This document shows positions 1 to 9,436 of a DNA stretch of 64,000 nt, piece after piece (positions within the stretch are counted from its first letter, which is position 1; the number at the start of each line of letters is the position of its first letter). A program made the position numbers and the translations under genes. The stretch comes from Polaribacter aestuariivivens (GTDB taxonomy: Bacteria > Bacteroidota > Bacteroidia > Flavobacteriales > Flavobacteriaceae), in the NCBI RefSeq assembly GCF_005885675.1, contig NZ_VANR01000002.1, positions 496,001-560,000 on the forward strand, written 5' to 3'. A model generated the notes under the pieces. The model saw only the letters and a program-made list of their open reading frames with translations, ran no database searches and was not told where the DNA came from.

Positions 1-1194
1 AAAATAGCCAAAGATTTTACTAAAAAAGTACAAACTGAAGCTTTAGGACAAGATGTTTTAACTACATTAAATCCTGGGCAATTAATGGTAAAGTTAGTAA
101 AAGACGAACTTACCAAATTAATGGGTGGTGAAACTGTTGGAATTAACTTAGGTGGATCACCAACTGTTATTTTAATGTCTGGTTTACAAGGTTCTGGTAA
201 AACAACTTTTTCTGGAAAACTAGCAAACTACTTAAAAGATAAAAAATCTAAGCAAGTGTTACTAGTTGGTTGTGATGTTTACAGGCCAGCAGCAATAAAT
301 CAATTACAAGTTGTTGGAGAACAAATTGGTGTAGAAGTATATGCTGAAATTGAAAATAAAAATCCTGTAGAAATTTCTAAAAATGCCATTGCGCACGCAA
401 AAGCAACTGGTAAAAATGTAGTTATTATTGATACAGCTGGTCGTTTAGCGGTAGATGAAGAAATGATGTCAGAAATTTCTAACATTCATAAAGCAATCAC
501 ACCACAAGAAACACTTTTTGTTGTAGATTCTATGACAGGTCAAGATGCTGTAAATACGGCAAAAGCATTTAATGATATTTTAAATTTTGATGGTGTTGTT
601 TTAACAAAATTAGATGGTGATACACGTGGTGGAGCAGCATTATCTATAAAATCTGTAGTTGACAAACCAATTAAATTTATTGGTACAGGTGAAAAAATGG
701 ATGCTATTGATGTTTTTCACCCAGATAGAATGGCTGACAGAATATTGGGTATGGGTGATGTAATTTCACTTGTTGAAAGAGCACAAGACCAATATGATGA
801 AGAGGAAGCTAGAAAACTACAGAAAAAAATTGCCAAAAATCAGTTTGGTTTTGATGATTTCTTAAATCAAATACAGCAAATTAAAAAAATGGGAAGCATG
901 AAAGACCTTATGGGTATGATTCCTGGTGCTGGAAAAGCCTTAAAAGATGTAGATATTGATGATGACGCATTTAAAGGAATAGAAGCCATAATTCATTCTA
1001 TGACTCCTGGTGAAAGAAGTGTTCCTTCTACCATAAACTCTAGTAGAAAAAAACGAATTGCCAAAGGTTCTGGAACTTCGATACAAGAAGTAAACCAATT
1101 AATGAAGCAATTTAACCAAATGAGTAAAATGATGAAAATGATGCAAGGTGGTGGTGGCAAAAAGATGATGCAAATGATGAAAGGAATGAAATAA
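1..1194 (+). CDS. ffh: Signal recognition particle protein Ffh (5' partial)
   Basis: GTPase of the signal recognition particle; with 4.5S RNA it targets nascent membrane proteins to FtsY and SecYEG. The frame is open from base 1, so the start lies upstream; about 397 codons are visible of a family length near 450, and part of the N domain is missing. The P-loop GLQGSGKTT is at bases 181-207, DTAGR near 430 and TKLDGDTRGG near 607. The C-terminus is the methionine-rich M domain that binds signal sequences, ending in repeated MM pairs. A strong terminator follows directly. Identity is secure. Confidence 0.97.
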   Translation, partial: KIAKDFTKKVQTEALGQDVLTTLNPGQLMVKLVKDELTKLMGGETVGINLGGSPTVILMSGLQGSGKTTFSGKLANYLKDKKSKQVLLVGCDVYRPAAINQLQVVGEQIGVEVYAEIENKNPVEISKNAIAHAKATGKNVVIIDTAGRLAVDEEMMSEISNIHKAITPQETLFVVDSMTGQDAVNTAKAFNDILNFDGVVLTKLDGDTRGGAALSIKSVVDKPIKFIGTGEKMDAIDVFHPDRMADRILGMGDVISLVERAQDQYDEEEARKLQKKIAKNQFGFDDFLNQIQQIKKMGSMKDLMGMIPGAGKALKDVDIDDDAFKGIEAIIHSMTPGERSVPSTINSSRKKRIAKGSGTSIQEVNQLMKQFNQMSKMMKMMQGGGGKKMMQMMKGMK

Positions 1195-1200
1195 AATAAC

Positions 1201-1228
1201 AAAAGCTGCTTTTTAGCAGCTTTTTTTT
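1201..1228 (+). terminator. Intrinsic terminator after ffh
   Basis: A perfect 10-bp stem, AAAAGCTGCT (1201-1210) with AGCAGCTTTT (1215-1224), has a TTTT loop and runs into eight T. It sits 7 bases after the ffh stop and only 8 bases before the next start, so the downstream gene needs its own promoter or read-through. Confidence 0.85.
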
Positions 1229-1235
1229 ATAGAAA

Positions 1236-2660
1236 ATGCAAAACATATTACAAACATTCGTAGATTCTAAAAAATTGAGAAATCTTTTTTTTATAACGTT
1301 GAGTGTCCTCATTTTTTGGGTATCAAAAAATAATGGTATGTTTTGGGACAACGTTTTGTTTGCCTCAAAAATGGGAAATCATTTATATGCAAACTCCATT
1401 TTTAATTGGACAATACCAAATAGTTTTGACCCTGGTCACCCTCCTTTTTTAGGTTTTTTACTTGCCATTTTTTGGAAAATTTTAGGTCATAAATTATGGG
1501 TAAGTCATTTGTTAATTTTCTTTTTTAATTTTGGCTTTTTTATTCAACTCTATAAATTTATAAGCTATTTTATAAATAAAAATTCATTACGTTTTTTCGC
1601 TTTTTTAATCGTAATTATAGATCCTACATTATCAACTGCCTTTGTTCTGGTAAATCCAGAGATTATTATTTTGTTTTTCTTTCTATTAGCTGTGAATGGT
1701 ATTTTATATAAAAACTTAAAATGTAAATTTATTGGCTTATTCTTTTTAAGCATTATAACTTTTAGAAGTATGATGCTATTTGGGGGTTTACTATTATTTG
1801 ACGTTTTAAATGCTATTTTATTAGAAAAGAAAAAAATTAAAGCCATTTTAAATCTAAAATATATACAATTTTATTTTTTTGCTAGTTTACCAGGAGTTGC
1901 TTTTGTTGTTTGGAGATTAACCACTAAAGGCTGGTTACAAACACACCCTGATTCACCTTGGGCAAGTCTTTGGCACTTTGCAGACTTTTATACGTTTATA
2001 AAAAACTGCGCTGTTTTGGTTTGGAGATATGTAGATTTTGGTAGAGTTTTTATAATTGTATTTATACTTTATTCTTTTATTGTTTTCGGAAAAAAAATAG
2101 TAAAAAAACAAAAAAACAAACAATTGTTTTTACTCGCTATAACTTCAGTTATTTTTGTAATTGTAACAGTTTTAATGGCTACAAACGCTTTTGGTCATCG
2201 TTATTTTATTATTTCGTTTAGTTGTTTAACACTTTTTGCTTTCTTACTTATTTCGCAATTCTATCAACATAAAAAAATAATTTATACTTTTTTATTTTTA
2301 GGCTTAATTACTGGTAATTTATGGATTTATCCAAAAGAAATTTCTCAAGGTTGGGATGCTACTTTGGCACACTTGCCTTATCATTCTTTAAGACTATCTG
2401 CTATTGATTTTTTAAATGAAAAAGATATTAATATAGAAGAAGTCGCTACTTTTTTTCCAAATATTAATAGTATAGATGCTATTGATTTTACTGGAGATAA
2501 AAGGTCTTTTTCAAAGTTTAATGGAAAAAATAAATACGTATTTTATGCTACGGTTTATAATCTTTCTAACGAAGAATTAAAAATTTTAAAAAATAACTAT
2601 ACTATCTTAAAACAATTCAATAATTTTAACATCAATATTACAATATACATTAGAAAATAA
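1236..2660 (+). CDS. Polytopic membrane protein, GT39-like glycosyltransferase
   Basis: A 474-residue integral membrane protein with about ten predicted hydrophobic segments. The N-terminal arrangement (first TM, then an acidic residue in WDNVLFASK, then SFDPGHPPF near residue 65) resembles the first periplasmic loop of GT-C enzymes of the ArnT/PMT (GT39) type, which use polyprenyl-phosphate sugars. The C-terminal 90 residues are a short soluble domain. This is a fold-level inference; donor and acceptor are unknown. It ends 3 bases before folD, so the two are probably co-transcribed. Confidence 0.55.
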   Translation: MQNILQTFVDSKKLRNLFFITLSVLIFWVSKNNGMFWDNVLFASKMGNHLYANSIFNWTIPNSFDPGHPPFLGFLLAIFWKILGHKLWVSHLLIFFFNFGFFIQLYKFISYFINKNSLRFFAFLIVIIDPTLSTAFVLVNPEIIILFFFLLAVNGILYKNLKCKFIGLFFLSIITFRSMMLFGGLLLFDVLNAILLEKKKIKAILNLKYIQFYFFASLPGVAFVVWRLTTKGWLQTHPDSPWASLWHFADFYTFIKNCAVLVWRYVDFGRVFIIVFILYSFIVFGKKIVKKQKNKQLFLLAITSVIFVIVTVLMATNAFGHRYFIISFSCLTLFAFLLISQFYQHKKIIYTFLFLGLITGNLWIYPKEISQGWDATLAHLPYHSLRLSAIDFLNEKDINIEEVATFFPNINSIDAIDFTGDKRSFSKFNGKNKYVFYATVYNLSNEELKILKNNYTILKQFNNFNINITIYIRK

Positions 2661-2663
2661 ATC

Positions 2664-3539
2664 ATGACAATTTTAGACGGAAAAAAAACAGCTGCAGATA
2701 TAAAAGAGGAACTTGCTTTAGAAGTAGTTGAACTGAAAAATAAAGGAAAAAAAGTACCACACTTAGCAGCTATAATTGTAGGAAATGATGGTGCGAGTCT
2801 TACATATGTTAATGCAAAAGTAAAAGCTTGCGAACGTGTTGGCTTTGAGTCTACATTAATTAGACTTCCAGATGATACAACAGAAGAAAGCTTATTGAAT
2901 GAAATTAATATTTTAAATGTAGATTCTGATATTGATGGTTTTATAGTACAACTTCCATTACCAAAGCATATAGATGAACAAAAAATTTTAATGGCTGTAG
3001 ATCCAGATAAAGATGTAGATGGTTTTCACCCGACAAACGTTGGTAAAATGGCATTAAATTTACCTACGTTTATCTCTGCAACACCTTTTGGTATTTTAGA
3101 ATTATTATATCGTTACAATGTAGAAACTTCTGGAAAACATGTTGTTGTAATTGGTAGAAGCCATATTGTTGGAAGTCCAATGAGTATTTTATTATCTCAA
3201 AAAAGACGTATTGGAAATGCAACCGTAACAATAACTCACAGTAGAACTAAAAACTTAAAAGAACTTACTTTACAAGCAGATATCATAATTGCTGCTTTAG
3301 GAATTCCTGAATTCTTAAAAGCAGACATGGTTAAAGACGATGTTACTGTAATTGATGTAGGTATTACAAGAATAGCAGATTCTAGCAAAAAAAGTGGTTT
3401 TAGATTAGTTGGTGATGTTGCTTTTAATGAAGTTTCTGAAAAAGCAAGTTTTATAACACCAGTTCCAGGAGGTGTAGGTCCAATGACAATTGCAATGCTG
3501 CTAAAAAATACCTTATTAGCTTGTGAAAGAAAAAATTAA
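2664..3539 (+). CDS. folD: Bifunctional methylenetetrahydrofolate dehydrogenase/cyclohydrolase FolD
   Basis: Catalyses NADP-dependent oxidation of 5,10-methylene-THF and hydrolysis of methenyl-THF to 10-formyl-THF, supplying one-carbon units for purines and fMet-tRNA. At 291 residues it has the normal family length. Visible motifs are the N-terminal YVNAK lysine motif (about residues 49-53), [29 protein letters not shown] of the Rossmann half and the C-terminal [11 protein letters not shown]. It follows the membrane protein by 3 bases and precedes a YitT gene by 3 bases, suggesting one transcript. Confidence 0.97.
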   Translation: MTILDGKKTAADIKEELALEVVELKNKGKKVPHLAAIIVGNDGASLTYVNAKVKACERVGFESTLIRLPDDTTEESLLNEINILNVDSDIDGFIVQLPLPKHIDEQKILMAVDPDKDVDGFHPTNVGKMALNLPTFISATPFGILELLYRYNVETSGKHVVVIGRSHIVGSPMSILLSQKRRIGNATVTITHSRTKNLKELTLQADIIIAALGIPEFLKADMVKDDVTVIDVGITRIADSSKKSGFRLVGDVAFNEVSEKASFITPVPGGVGPMTIAMLLKNTLLACERKN

Positions 3540-3542
3540 AAA

Positions 3543-4478
3543 ATGACAGAAAAAAACAATAGAATCATTGATTATTTTTTTGAATATGCTCAAATTTTTA
3601 TTGGTATTGTATTAGCTAGTATTGGTTTAAAAACATTTCTTTTACCAAATGGTTTTTTAGATGGTGGTGTAACTGGAATAGCCATTTTGGTAAAAACACA
3701 AGTAAATATTAGTATGTCCATTTTACTTGTGCTTTTTAGTATTCCTTTTTTAATTTTAGGATATTATACAGTATCTAAAAGAATTGTTATAAAATCTATT
3801 ATTAGTATTTTAGGATTAGCTCTGTTTATTCATTTTGAAAACTTTCAAACAGTTACAGATGACAAATTATTGATTTCCATTTTTGGAGGTTTATTAGTAG
3901 GTTCTGGAATTGGAATTGCTATTAGAAACGGTTCTGTTTTAGATGGTTCAGAAATTTTAGGAGTGTATGTAAACGATAAATTTGGTATTAGTATTGGTAA
4001 AGTCATACTATTTTTCAACATTATATTATTCAGTATTACTGCTTTTGTAATTTCTGCAGAAGTTGCATTATACTCCATTTTAACTTATATCATTGCATCA
4101 AAAGTTACAGATACTGTTATTGAAGGTTTTGAAGATTTTATTGGGGTTACAATTGTCTCTAAAAAAAACGACTTAATTAAAATTGCCATTTTAGAAGAAT
4201 TAGGAACAGGTTTAACGCTATACAAAGGTTCTTCTGGTTTTGGTAGTCAAGGTGAAGCAGAAAATTTTGATATCATCCACTCTATCATTAACAGAATTGA
4301 TATCAAAAAAATGTATCGTTTAATTCATGATATTGACAAACAAGCTTTTATTGTAGAGTTTGATGTAAATAGCGTAAAAGGTGGAGTTTTAAGACATTAT
4401 ATTGATAAAAAGAAAAACAAAAAATTAAAGAAATTTAAAGATTCTGTTTTGGCAAACACAAAAAAACAAGATTTATAA
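3543..4478 (+). CDS. YitT family membrane protein (DUF161 + DUF2179)
   Basis: A 311-residue inner-membrane protein with five to six hydrophobic segments in residues 10-200, including the FLPNGFLDGGVTGIAIL pattern and DGSEILG typical of YitT proteins. A soluble DUF2179-like domain follows (about residues 205-285) and then a lysine-rich tail. Members of this family are often called transporters, but the substrate is not established. It starts 3 bases after folD. Its stop overlaps the convergent AI-2E gene by 6 bases, so no room is left for a dedicated terminator. Confidence 0.8.
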   Translation: MTEKNNRIIDYFFEYAQIFIGIVLASIGLKTFLLPNGFLDGGVTGIAILVKTQVNISMSILLVLFSIPFLILGYYTVSKRIVIKSIISILGLALFIHFENFQTVTDDKLLISIFGGLLVGSGIGIAIRNGSVLDGSEILGVYVNDKFGISIGKVILFFNIILFSITAFVISAEVALYSILTYIIASKVTDTVIEGFEDFIGVTIVSKKNDLIKIAILEELGTGLTLYKGSSGFGSQGEAENFDIIHSIINRIDIKKMYRLIHDIDKQAFIVEFDVNSVKGGVLRHYIDKKKNKKLKKFKDSVLANTKKQDL

Positions 4479-5504
4479 AACTGCCTTTTCTGTATTCTTC
4501 TGCCCAAATTCTTTTCTATAAATCCTTACAATTACTAAAAATAAACTTATTAATAATGGTCCGAATATAAGACCAATAAAGCCAAATAAAGGCACACCTA
4601 CAATTACTCCAATTAAAGTGATTAATGGATGCACATTGTCTAATTTTCGCAGTAAAAAAAGTCTAATAATATTATCTGTAGAACCTACAACTACTAAACC
4701 GTAAATTAATATACCCCAAGCAGAAAACTCATTTCCAGAAGCAATTGTTAAAATAAAAACAGGAAGAATACCAATTAAAGTTCCAATGAAGGGAATCATA
4801 GAACCAACTGTAACAATGATAAACCAAAAAAATGGATCTTGAACACCGAAAATTAAAAATCCGATTAAAGCTATAATACCTTGGGCAATTGCAACCAAAG
4901 GTATTCCAATTGCGTTAGAACGGACCATTGCTTGAGATTCTTTACCAATAATTTTTAAATTCTTTTCACTAATAGGAATATATTCATATAACGAATCTCG
5001 TAATTGAGATCTGTTCGTAAACATATAATAAAGCAAAAAGTACATAATACCTATTGCTATAATTATATTAAAAGTACTACCTGCAACACCTTCTAAATTA
5101 TCTGTAATAAAACCAGAAACTTCAGAAACATTAATTTTTGAACCCAAATCAAAACCAAATCTATTTTCTATTTTTTCAAATTGATTTTTTATTACTTGCA
5201 TCACCTCTTCAGAATTGGAAACAGCATCACCTATTTTGTTTCCTAACATTAAAATGATACCTGCAACTGGCAATAAAATACATACAAATGAAACAAGCAT
5301 TAAAAAAGCTGCTGCCAAATCAGGGTTCCATTTCTTTTTTACTAAAAAAACCATCCATTTTCTTAACAAAACATATATGGTTATTGCGCCTAAAACCCCA
5401 GATAAATAGGGCATCATTTCCCTAAAAATTAAGATTCCAATAAATAATATAAGTAGTAAAACAAAAATTTGTCGTATTATTTTCGGAGCAATTGTATTTG
5501 TCAT
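4473..5504 (-). CDS. AI-2E family transporter (PerM/UPF0118)
   Basis: A polytopic membrane protein with the AI-2E transporter layout: two N-terminal TM segments, a soluble middle region around residues 90-135 and a C-terminal block of five or six TM segments with the conserved IPFIGTLIGILP and PLFGFIGLIFGPL stretches. Family members export autoinducer-2 or act as Na+/H+ antiporters; the substrate here is unknown. I chose the ATG giving MTNTIAPK (343 residues). An in-frame ATG at 5579 would add 25 residues that read like translated AT-rich spacer. It is convergent with the YitT gene. Confidence 0.82.
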   Translation of the reverse strand: MTNTIAPKIIRQIFVLLLILFIGILIFREMMPYLSGVLGAITIYVLLRKWMVFLVKKKWNPDLAAAFLMLVSFVCILLPVAGIILMLGNKIGDAVSNSEEVMQVIKNQFEKIENRFGFDLGSKINVSEVSGFITDNLEGVAGSTFNIIIAIGIMYFLLYYMFTNRSQLRDSLYEYIPISEKNLKIIGKESQAMVRSNAIGIPLVAIAQGIIALIGFLIFGVQDPFFWFIIVTVGSMIPFIGTLIGILPVFILTIASGNEFSAWGILIYGLVVVGSTDNIIRLFLLRKLDNVHPLITLIGVIVGVPLFGFIGLIFGPLLISLFLVIVRIYRKEFGQKNTEKAVL

Positions 5505-5638
5505 TTTAATTTTTATTGCAATGTATTCATTTTTAAAATTTAAAAATGTAAAATTCAAATATAAAATTAACTCAATCAAAAAAAATATGAATTAATTAAT
5601 GCAAAAAATTTAATAGATTGCAATAAAAATAAAGCTAA

Positions 5639-6340
5639 ATGAATTTTTTATTAGAAGAAAACAACAACTTCACACCATTTACAATACAGCATTTATTGGT
5701 TTTGTTGGTTTTTACTTTCTTTGGTACATTTTTAATTTTGTGGGTAAAAAATAAAGAAGAAAAAATTCAAAATACTATAGGAAACTTTTTGGCATTTTCA
5801 ATTTGTTTGACAGTTATTTTTGGTACAATTTTAAAATTTTATAAAGGTAATTTCGACTATCAAAAAGATTTACCTTTACATTTATGCAGTTTTATGGCTA
5901 TTATAATCCCCATATTATCAGTCACCAAAAAATTTTTGTACTACGAAATATTTTTATTTTTGATATTAGCAGGTACTATGCAATCATTAATTACACCTGA
6001 TGAAACTAACTTTTTAAATTTTCAGTTTTTTAGATATTGGTTTGTACATGCAGGTTTGGTTATTTTTATGATGTATGCAACTTTTGTTTACAAAATGAGA
6101 CCTACTTTAAAAAGTGTTGGAAAATCGTTTTTAGCAATGCAAGTTTATATGTTGCTAATGTTCGTATTAAATTATTTTATAGGCTCAAATTACTTTTATA
6201 CAAACAGAAAACCAGATGCAGCAACATTATTAGACCTTTTTGGAGATTGGCCTAAATATGTTTTTGTAGTAGAGTTGATTGTGATCCCTTATTTTTTGCT
6301 GATTTATTTACCTTTTTATTTAACCAGAAAAAAAGCTTAA
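5639..6340 (+). CDS. TIGR02206-type (YwaF-like) membrane protein
   Basis: A 233-residue protein with about seven TM helices. The LPLHLCSF stretch after the second helix and the overall layout match the TIGR02206/YwaF family of unknown function. The ending is a short positively charged tail (TRKKA). It is flanked by a divergent AI-2E gene and by a convergent cupin gene, with which it overlaps by 4 bases in a TTAA. No role can be assigned from context. Confidence 0.7.
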   Translation: MNFLLEENNNFTPFTIQHLLVLLVFTFFGTFLILWVKNKEEKIQNTIGNFLAFSICLTVIFGTILKFYKGNFDYQKDLPLHLCSFMAIIIPILSVTKKFLYYEIFLFLILAGTMQSLITPDETNFLNFQFFRYWFVHAGLVIFMMYATFVYKMRPTLKSVGKSFLAMQVYMLLMFVLNYFIGSNYFYTNRKPDAATLLDLFGDWPKYVFVVELIVIPYFLLIYLPFYLTRKKA

Positions 6341-6702
6341 TACTCTTCTCTATTTACCAAATCCATAGAAAATGCAGGTAAACAAATTGCTAAATATTCA
6401 CAAGGGTTATCAAAGGGATTTGAGTATTGTACTCTTGTGTTTTTTTCAATTTTAATAGATTGTCCTGCTTCTAAAACAATTGTTTCGTCTTCTATTATAA
6501 ATTGTTTTTTCCCTTTGATAATGTAAGTATATTCATCAAATTCTGGAGTTTGAAAGGGTTCTTTCCACTTTGGTGGCGCAATCATGTGTGCAATACTTAT
6601 TTGTGAATTGTTATCAGTTGCATTGCCAAAATGTTCTTCTATCAGTTTTCCATCAGTTGTTGGCACTACAAAAGGTGATGTTTGAATTATATATTTTTTC
6701 AT
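6337..6702 (-). CDS. Cupin-domain protein
   Basis: A small (121-residue) single-domain beta-barrel of the cupin type. EYTYIIKGKKQFIIED and the GQSIKIEKNTRVQYSN stretch correspond to the two cupin motifs, with several canonical metal-ligand histidines replaced. Such stand-alone cupins bind metabolites or metals; neither is predictable here. It lies 3 bases downstream of an unknown gene on the same strand, so the two are probably co-expressed. Confidence 0.75.
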   Translation of the reverse strand: MKKYIIQTSPFVVPTTDGKLIEEHFGNATDNNSQISIAHMIAPPKWKEPFQTPEFDEYTYIIKGKKQFIIEDETIVLEAGQSIKIEKNTRVQYSNPFDNPCEYLAICLPAFSMDLVNREEY

Positions 6703-6705
6703 TTT

Positions 6706-7098
6706 TTAATAATATAACATATCATACTCTCTACTAACAATTTGTTCAATTTTGGTAAAAAGATCAAAATCTTTTTCAAAAGAATAATAATTATTGGCTT
6801 TTTCTAATGCTTCAGAAGTAAAAGAAGATGCAGCATTTTTAGCCAATTTTTTATTAGATTTATTTTTAGCTCCAATTGCCAATCGTAATGTATTTAAATG
6901 ACTAGAATCGTTTAACAAGCATCCAATTATTCCAATAGATTCTGGTTCAGAAACTGTACAATTATTTAAAATTTCTCTTTCAAATTCATTTATGGAGATA
7001 TCATTATCTAAATAATATTGAAAAATAACACGTCTTTCAAATTCAGAATTTGGTGATAAAACAGTTTTTTTAGATTTTTCTATGGAAAAACTTTTCAA
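6706..7098 (-). CDS. Hypothetical cytosolic protein
   Basis: I do not recognise this 130-residue protein. It has no signal peptide or TM segment and is charged and probably helical, with a central NAASSFTSEALEKANNYYSFE region and a C-terminal YDMLYY. It lies between a lipoprotein gene (8 bases upstream) and a cupin gene (3 bases downstream), all on the minus strand, so it is probably the middle gene of a three-gene operon. Tight spacing and codon use like the neighbours support it being real. Confidence 0.6.
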   Translation of the reverse strand: MKSFSIEKSKKTVLSPNSEFERRVIFQYYLDNDISINEFEREILNNCTVSEPESIGIIGCLLNDSSHLNTLRLAIGAKNKSNKKLAKNAASSFTSEALEKANNYYSFEKDFDLFTKIEQIVSREYDMLYY

Positions 7099-7106
7099 AA
7101 TAACGT

Positions 7107-7673
7107 TTAATTAAACCAAACAATAAAAGATTTCATTTTTGCTAAATCTGGAATTTGTTGCAAACTTACTTTTTGAGAACTAAAGTCTTTTAAACCCAAT
7201 TCTTCTTTATCAATAGCAATGGTAATATTATAATCGTTTATAAATAAGGTTGCAGAAGAAATTGTAGATTCTATTCTATTAATATTGTTATTTGTATTTA
7301 TTTCCGAAAAGGTAGCGTTTAAATTTAAACCTGTTTCTGTTTGGTAACGAGCATCATGTATTTCTACACTTTTTATTGTTGAAACAGAATCTAACTGTTC
7401 GTTTGGAGTGATTGTTAATAAATGCTTCCCTCCTTTTTCGAAAATTAAATACTCATCTTCATCTTGAAAATAACTATCGCCTAAAGCTCCTTCACTTAAA
7501 TTTTTAACGATAGAATCGTTTTTAAATAAATTATCTAAATCGTTAACTGTTGTTTTTGCAGTGATTTCACCAACTTTACCTTTTTCTATTTTAAATTTAT
7601 CATTGCCTCCACAACTTATAAAAAAAATTGAAACTAAAATAAGTACGACTGCTGAAAGGTTGTTTTTAATCAT
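7107..7673 (-). CDS. Hypothetical lipoprotein
   Basis: A 188-residue protein with a lipoprotein signal peptide: a short basic start, a hydrophobic core and a lipobox ending at Cys21 (FFISC followed by GG). Mature residues contain no motif I recognise; the sequence alternates acidic loops and short strands. It probably heads the minus-strand operon with the unknown 130-residue protein and the cupin gene. Membrane anchoring is a strong inference; function is unknown. Confidence 0.7.
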   Translation of the reverse strand: MIKNNLSAVVLILVSIFFISCGGNDKFKIEKGKVGEITAKTTVNDLDNLFKNDSIVKNLSEGALGDSYFQDEDEYLIFEKGGKHLLTITPNEQLDSVSTIKSVEIHDARYQTETGLNLNATFSEINTNNNINRIESTISSATLFINDYNITIAIDKEELGLKDFSSQKVSLQQIPDLAKMKSFIVWFN

Positions 7674-7718
7674 TATAAATATTTTTTTCGTTTATATAAC
7701 GTGTAAATTTTGTTTTTG

Positions 7719-9290
7719 TTATTTCAATACTTTTTTTAAAATACCAAAAGCAGCTCTAATAAAAGTTGCACTTGTTAAAACTTTTACAATTGGGCTTTGT
7801 CTTGTGCTTCTTCTTCGTGAATAAGTTCTACTTGCTTTTTCTTCACGAATTCTTTCTTTTTCTTTTTCTTTAGCAATTCTTTCTTTTTCTGCTGCCTCTT
7901 TTGCTTTTTCTATGGCTTTAGCTTCTGCCAAATTTACCTTTTCTATTTTAGAGTTTAAGAGTTCGTAAGCACTTTCTCTGTCTAAGTTTTCATTATACTT
8001 ATAAAAAAGCCTAGAGTTTTCAATTACTTGTTTTAATTCTTTGTCTGTTAAAACATCCATTCTGCTCATTGGAGCACGCAACATGGTTCTTGCCAAAGGT
8101 GTTGGAATCCCTTTTTCATTTAAAACGGAAATAAATGCTTCACCAATACCTAATTGAGTTAAAACCTCTTTTGTGTCATAATATGCTGAGTCAGGATAAT
8201 TTTCTGCGGCAAGTTTTATAGCTTTTCTGTCTTTTGCAGTAAAAGCTCTTAATGCGTGTTGTATTTTTAATCCTAATTGTGCTAAAATATCTTCTGGAAC
8301 GTCTTTTGGGTTTTGAGTAACAAAATACAATCCAATTCCTTTAGAACGAATTAGTTTTACAATGCTTTCTATTTGGTTTAATAATGCTTTGGAAGCTTCT
8401 TCAAAAACCAAATGAGCTTCGTCTATGAATATAATTAATTCTGGTCTGCCAGAATCTCCTTGTTCTGGAAATGTTTCATACACTTCTGCCAATAATTGTA
8501 ACATAAATGTAGAAAACAGTTTTGGTTTGTCTTGTATGTCTGTTAAACGTAAAACAGATATAATTCCGTTTCCATTTTCATCTACTCTTGTTAAATCTTC
8601 TACTTCAAAAGATTTTTCACCAAAAAATAAATCTCCACCTTGTTGTTCTATTTCTACTATTTTTCTAAGAATTGCTCCTGTTGATGATGATGAAATTCGC
8701 CCATATTCTGCTTGAATTTCCTCTTTACCTTCATTGGTAACATAATGCAATACTTTTTTAAAATCTTTTATATCTAACAGTGGTAACTTGTTGTCATCAC
8801 AATATTTAAAAATAATAGCTACAATACCACTTTGTGTTTCCGATAAATCTAAAATTCTGGATAATAAAACAGGTCCAAATTCAGAAACTGTGGCGCGCAT
8901 TCTAGTACCATCTTGTTCGGAAATTGTTAGTACTTCAATTGGAAATTTTTTGGCTGTAAACGGAAAACCAATTTTTGCATGACGTTCATCAATTTTTGCG
9001 TGACCAGGACTTGGTTGTGCCAAACCAGATAAATCACCTTTGATGTCCATTAACAAAACAGGAACTCCTTTTTCTGATAAATTTTCTGCTAAAACTTGTA
9101 GTGTTTTTGTTTTACCTGTTCCTGTAGCTCCAGCAATTAATCCATGCCTATTTAAAGTTTTTAAAGGAACTTTAACCAATGCATCTGTAATAGTTTCTTC
9201 ACCTAACATTGCTGCACCAAGAGCAATAAAATCGCCTTTGGTTTGGTAGCCTTCGTTTATAAAATCGAAGAATTCTTTTTGTTGACTCAT
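7719..9290 (-). CDS. HerA-like/DUF853 ATPase (YjgR family)
   Basis: A 523-residue P-loop ATPase of the HerA/FtsK superfamily, DUF853 branch. Walker A is GATGTGKT at residues 54-61, and MDIKGDLSGLAQP follows. Walker B is the IIFIDEAHLVFEEAS stretch in the middle, with FVTQNPKDVPEDILAQLG as the sensor-like region. Residues about 450-500 form a charged Lys/Glu coiled tail followed by an Arg/Ser-rich stretch, which may bind nucleic acid. These proteins are annotated as helicases, but their role is poorly defined. It stands alone with about 45 bases to the next gene. Confidence 0.88.
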   Translation of the reverse strand: MSQQKEFFDFINEGYQTKGDFIALGAAMLGEETITDALVKVPLKTLNRHGLIAGATGTGKTKTLQVLAENLSEKGVPVLLMDIKGDLSGLAQPSPGHAKIDERHAKIGFPFTAKKFPIEVLTISEQDGTRMRATVSEFGPVLLSRILDLSETQSGIVAIIFKYCDDNKLPLLDIKDFKKVLHYVTNEGKEEIQAEYGRISSSSTGAILRKIVEIEQQGGDLFFGEKSFEVEDLTRVDENGNGIISVLRLTDIQDKPKLFSTFMLQLLAEVYETFPEQGDSGRPELIIFIDEAHLVFEEASKALLNQIESIVKLIRSKGIGLYFVTQNPKDVPEDILAQLGLKIQHALRAFTAKDRKAIKLAAENYPDSAYYDTKEVLTQLGIGEAFISVLNEKGIPTPLARTMLRAPMSRMDVLTDKELKQVIENSRLFYKYNENLDRESAYELLNSKIEKVNLAEAKAIEKAKEAAEKERIAKEKEKERIREEKASRTYSRRRSTRQSPIVKVLTSATFIRAAFGILKKVLK

Positions 9291-9436
9291 TTAAATATTT
9301 TTATGTAGAATATGAAACTATAAAAATGAATTTAGCTTCTAGGTTTCAAATTCAAAAGCATAAAAATAAAGAAAGTTTAATTGTTAGGAAATATTTTTAC
9401 TGGTTTGTTTTAATTAATTCAAAAATGACTATAAAA

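Noticed and set aside
993..1351. Two minus-strand frames over the end of ffh and the GT39-like gene
   Set aside because: Both are composition shadows of plus-strand genes and cross the ffh terminator.
5505..5579. Upstream ATG extending the AI-2E transporter by 25 residues
   Set aside because: The added residues look like translated AT-rich spacer; the internal ATG gives a usual N-terminus.
6037..6255. A 72-residue plus-strand frame inside the TIGR02206 gene
   Set aside because: It lies entirely within a well-supported membrane protein gene and has no recognisable features.
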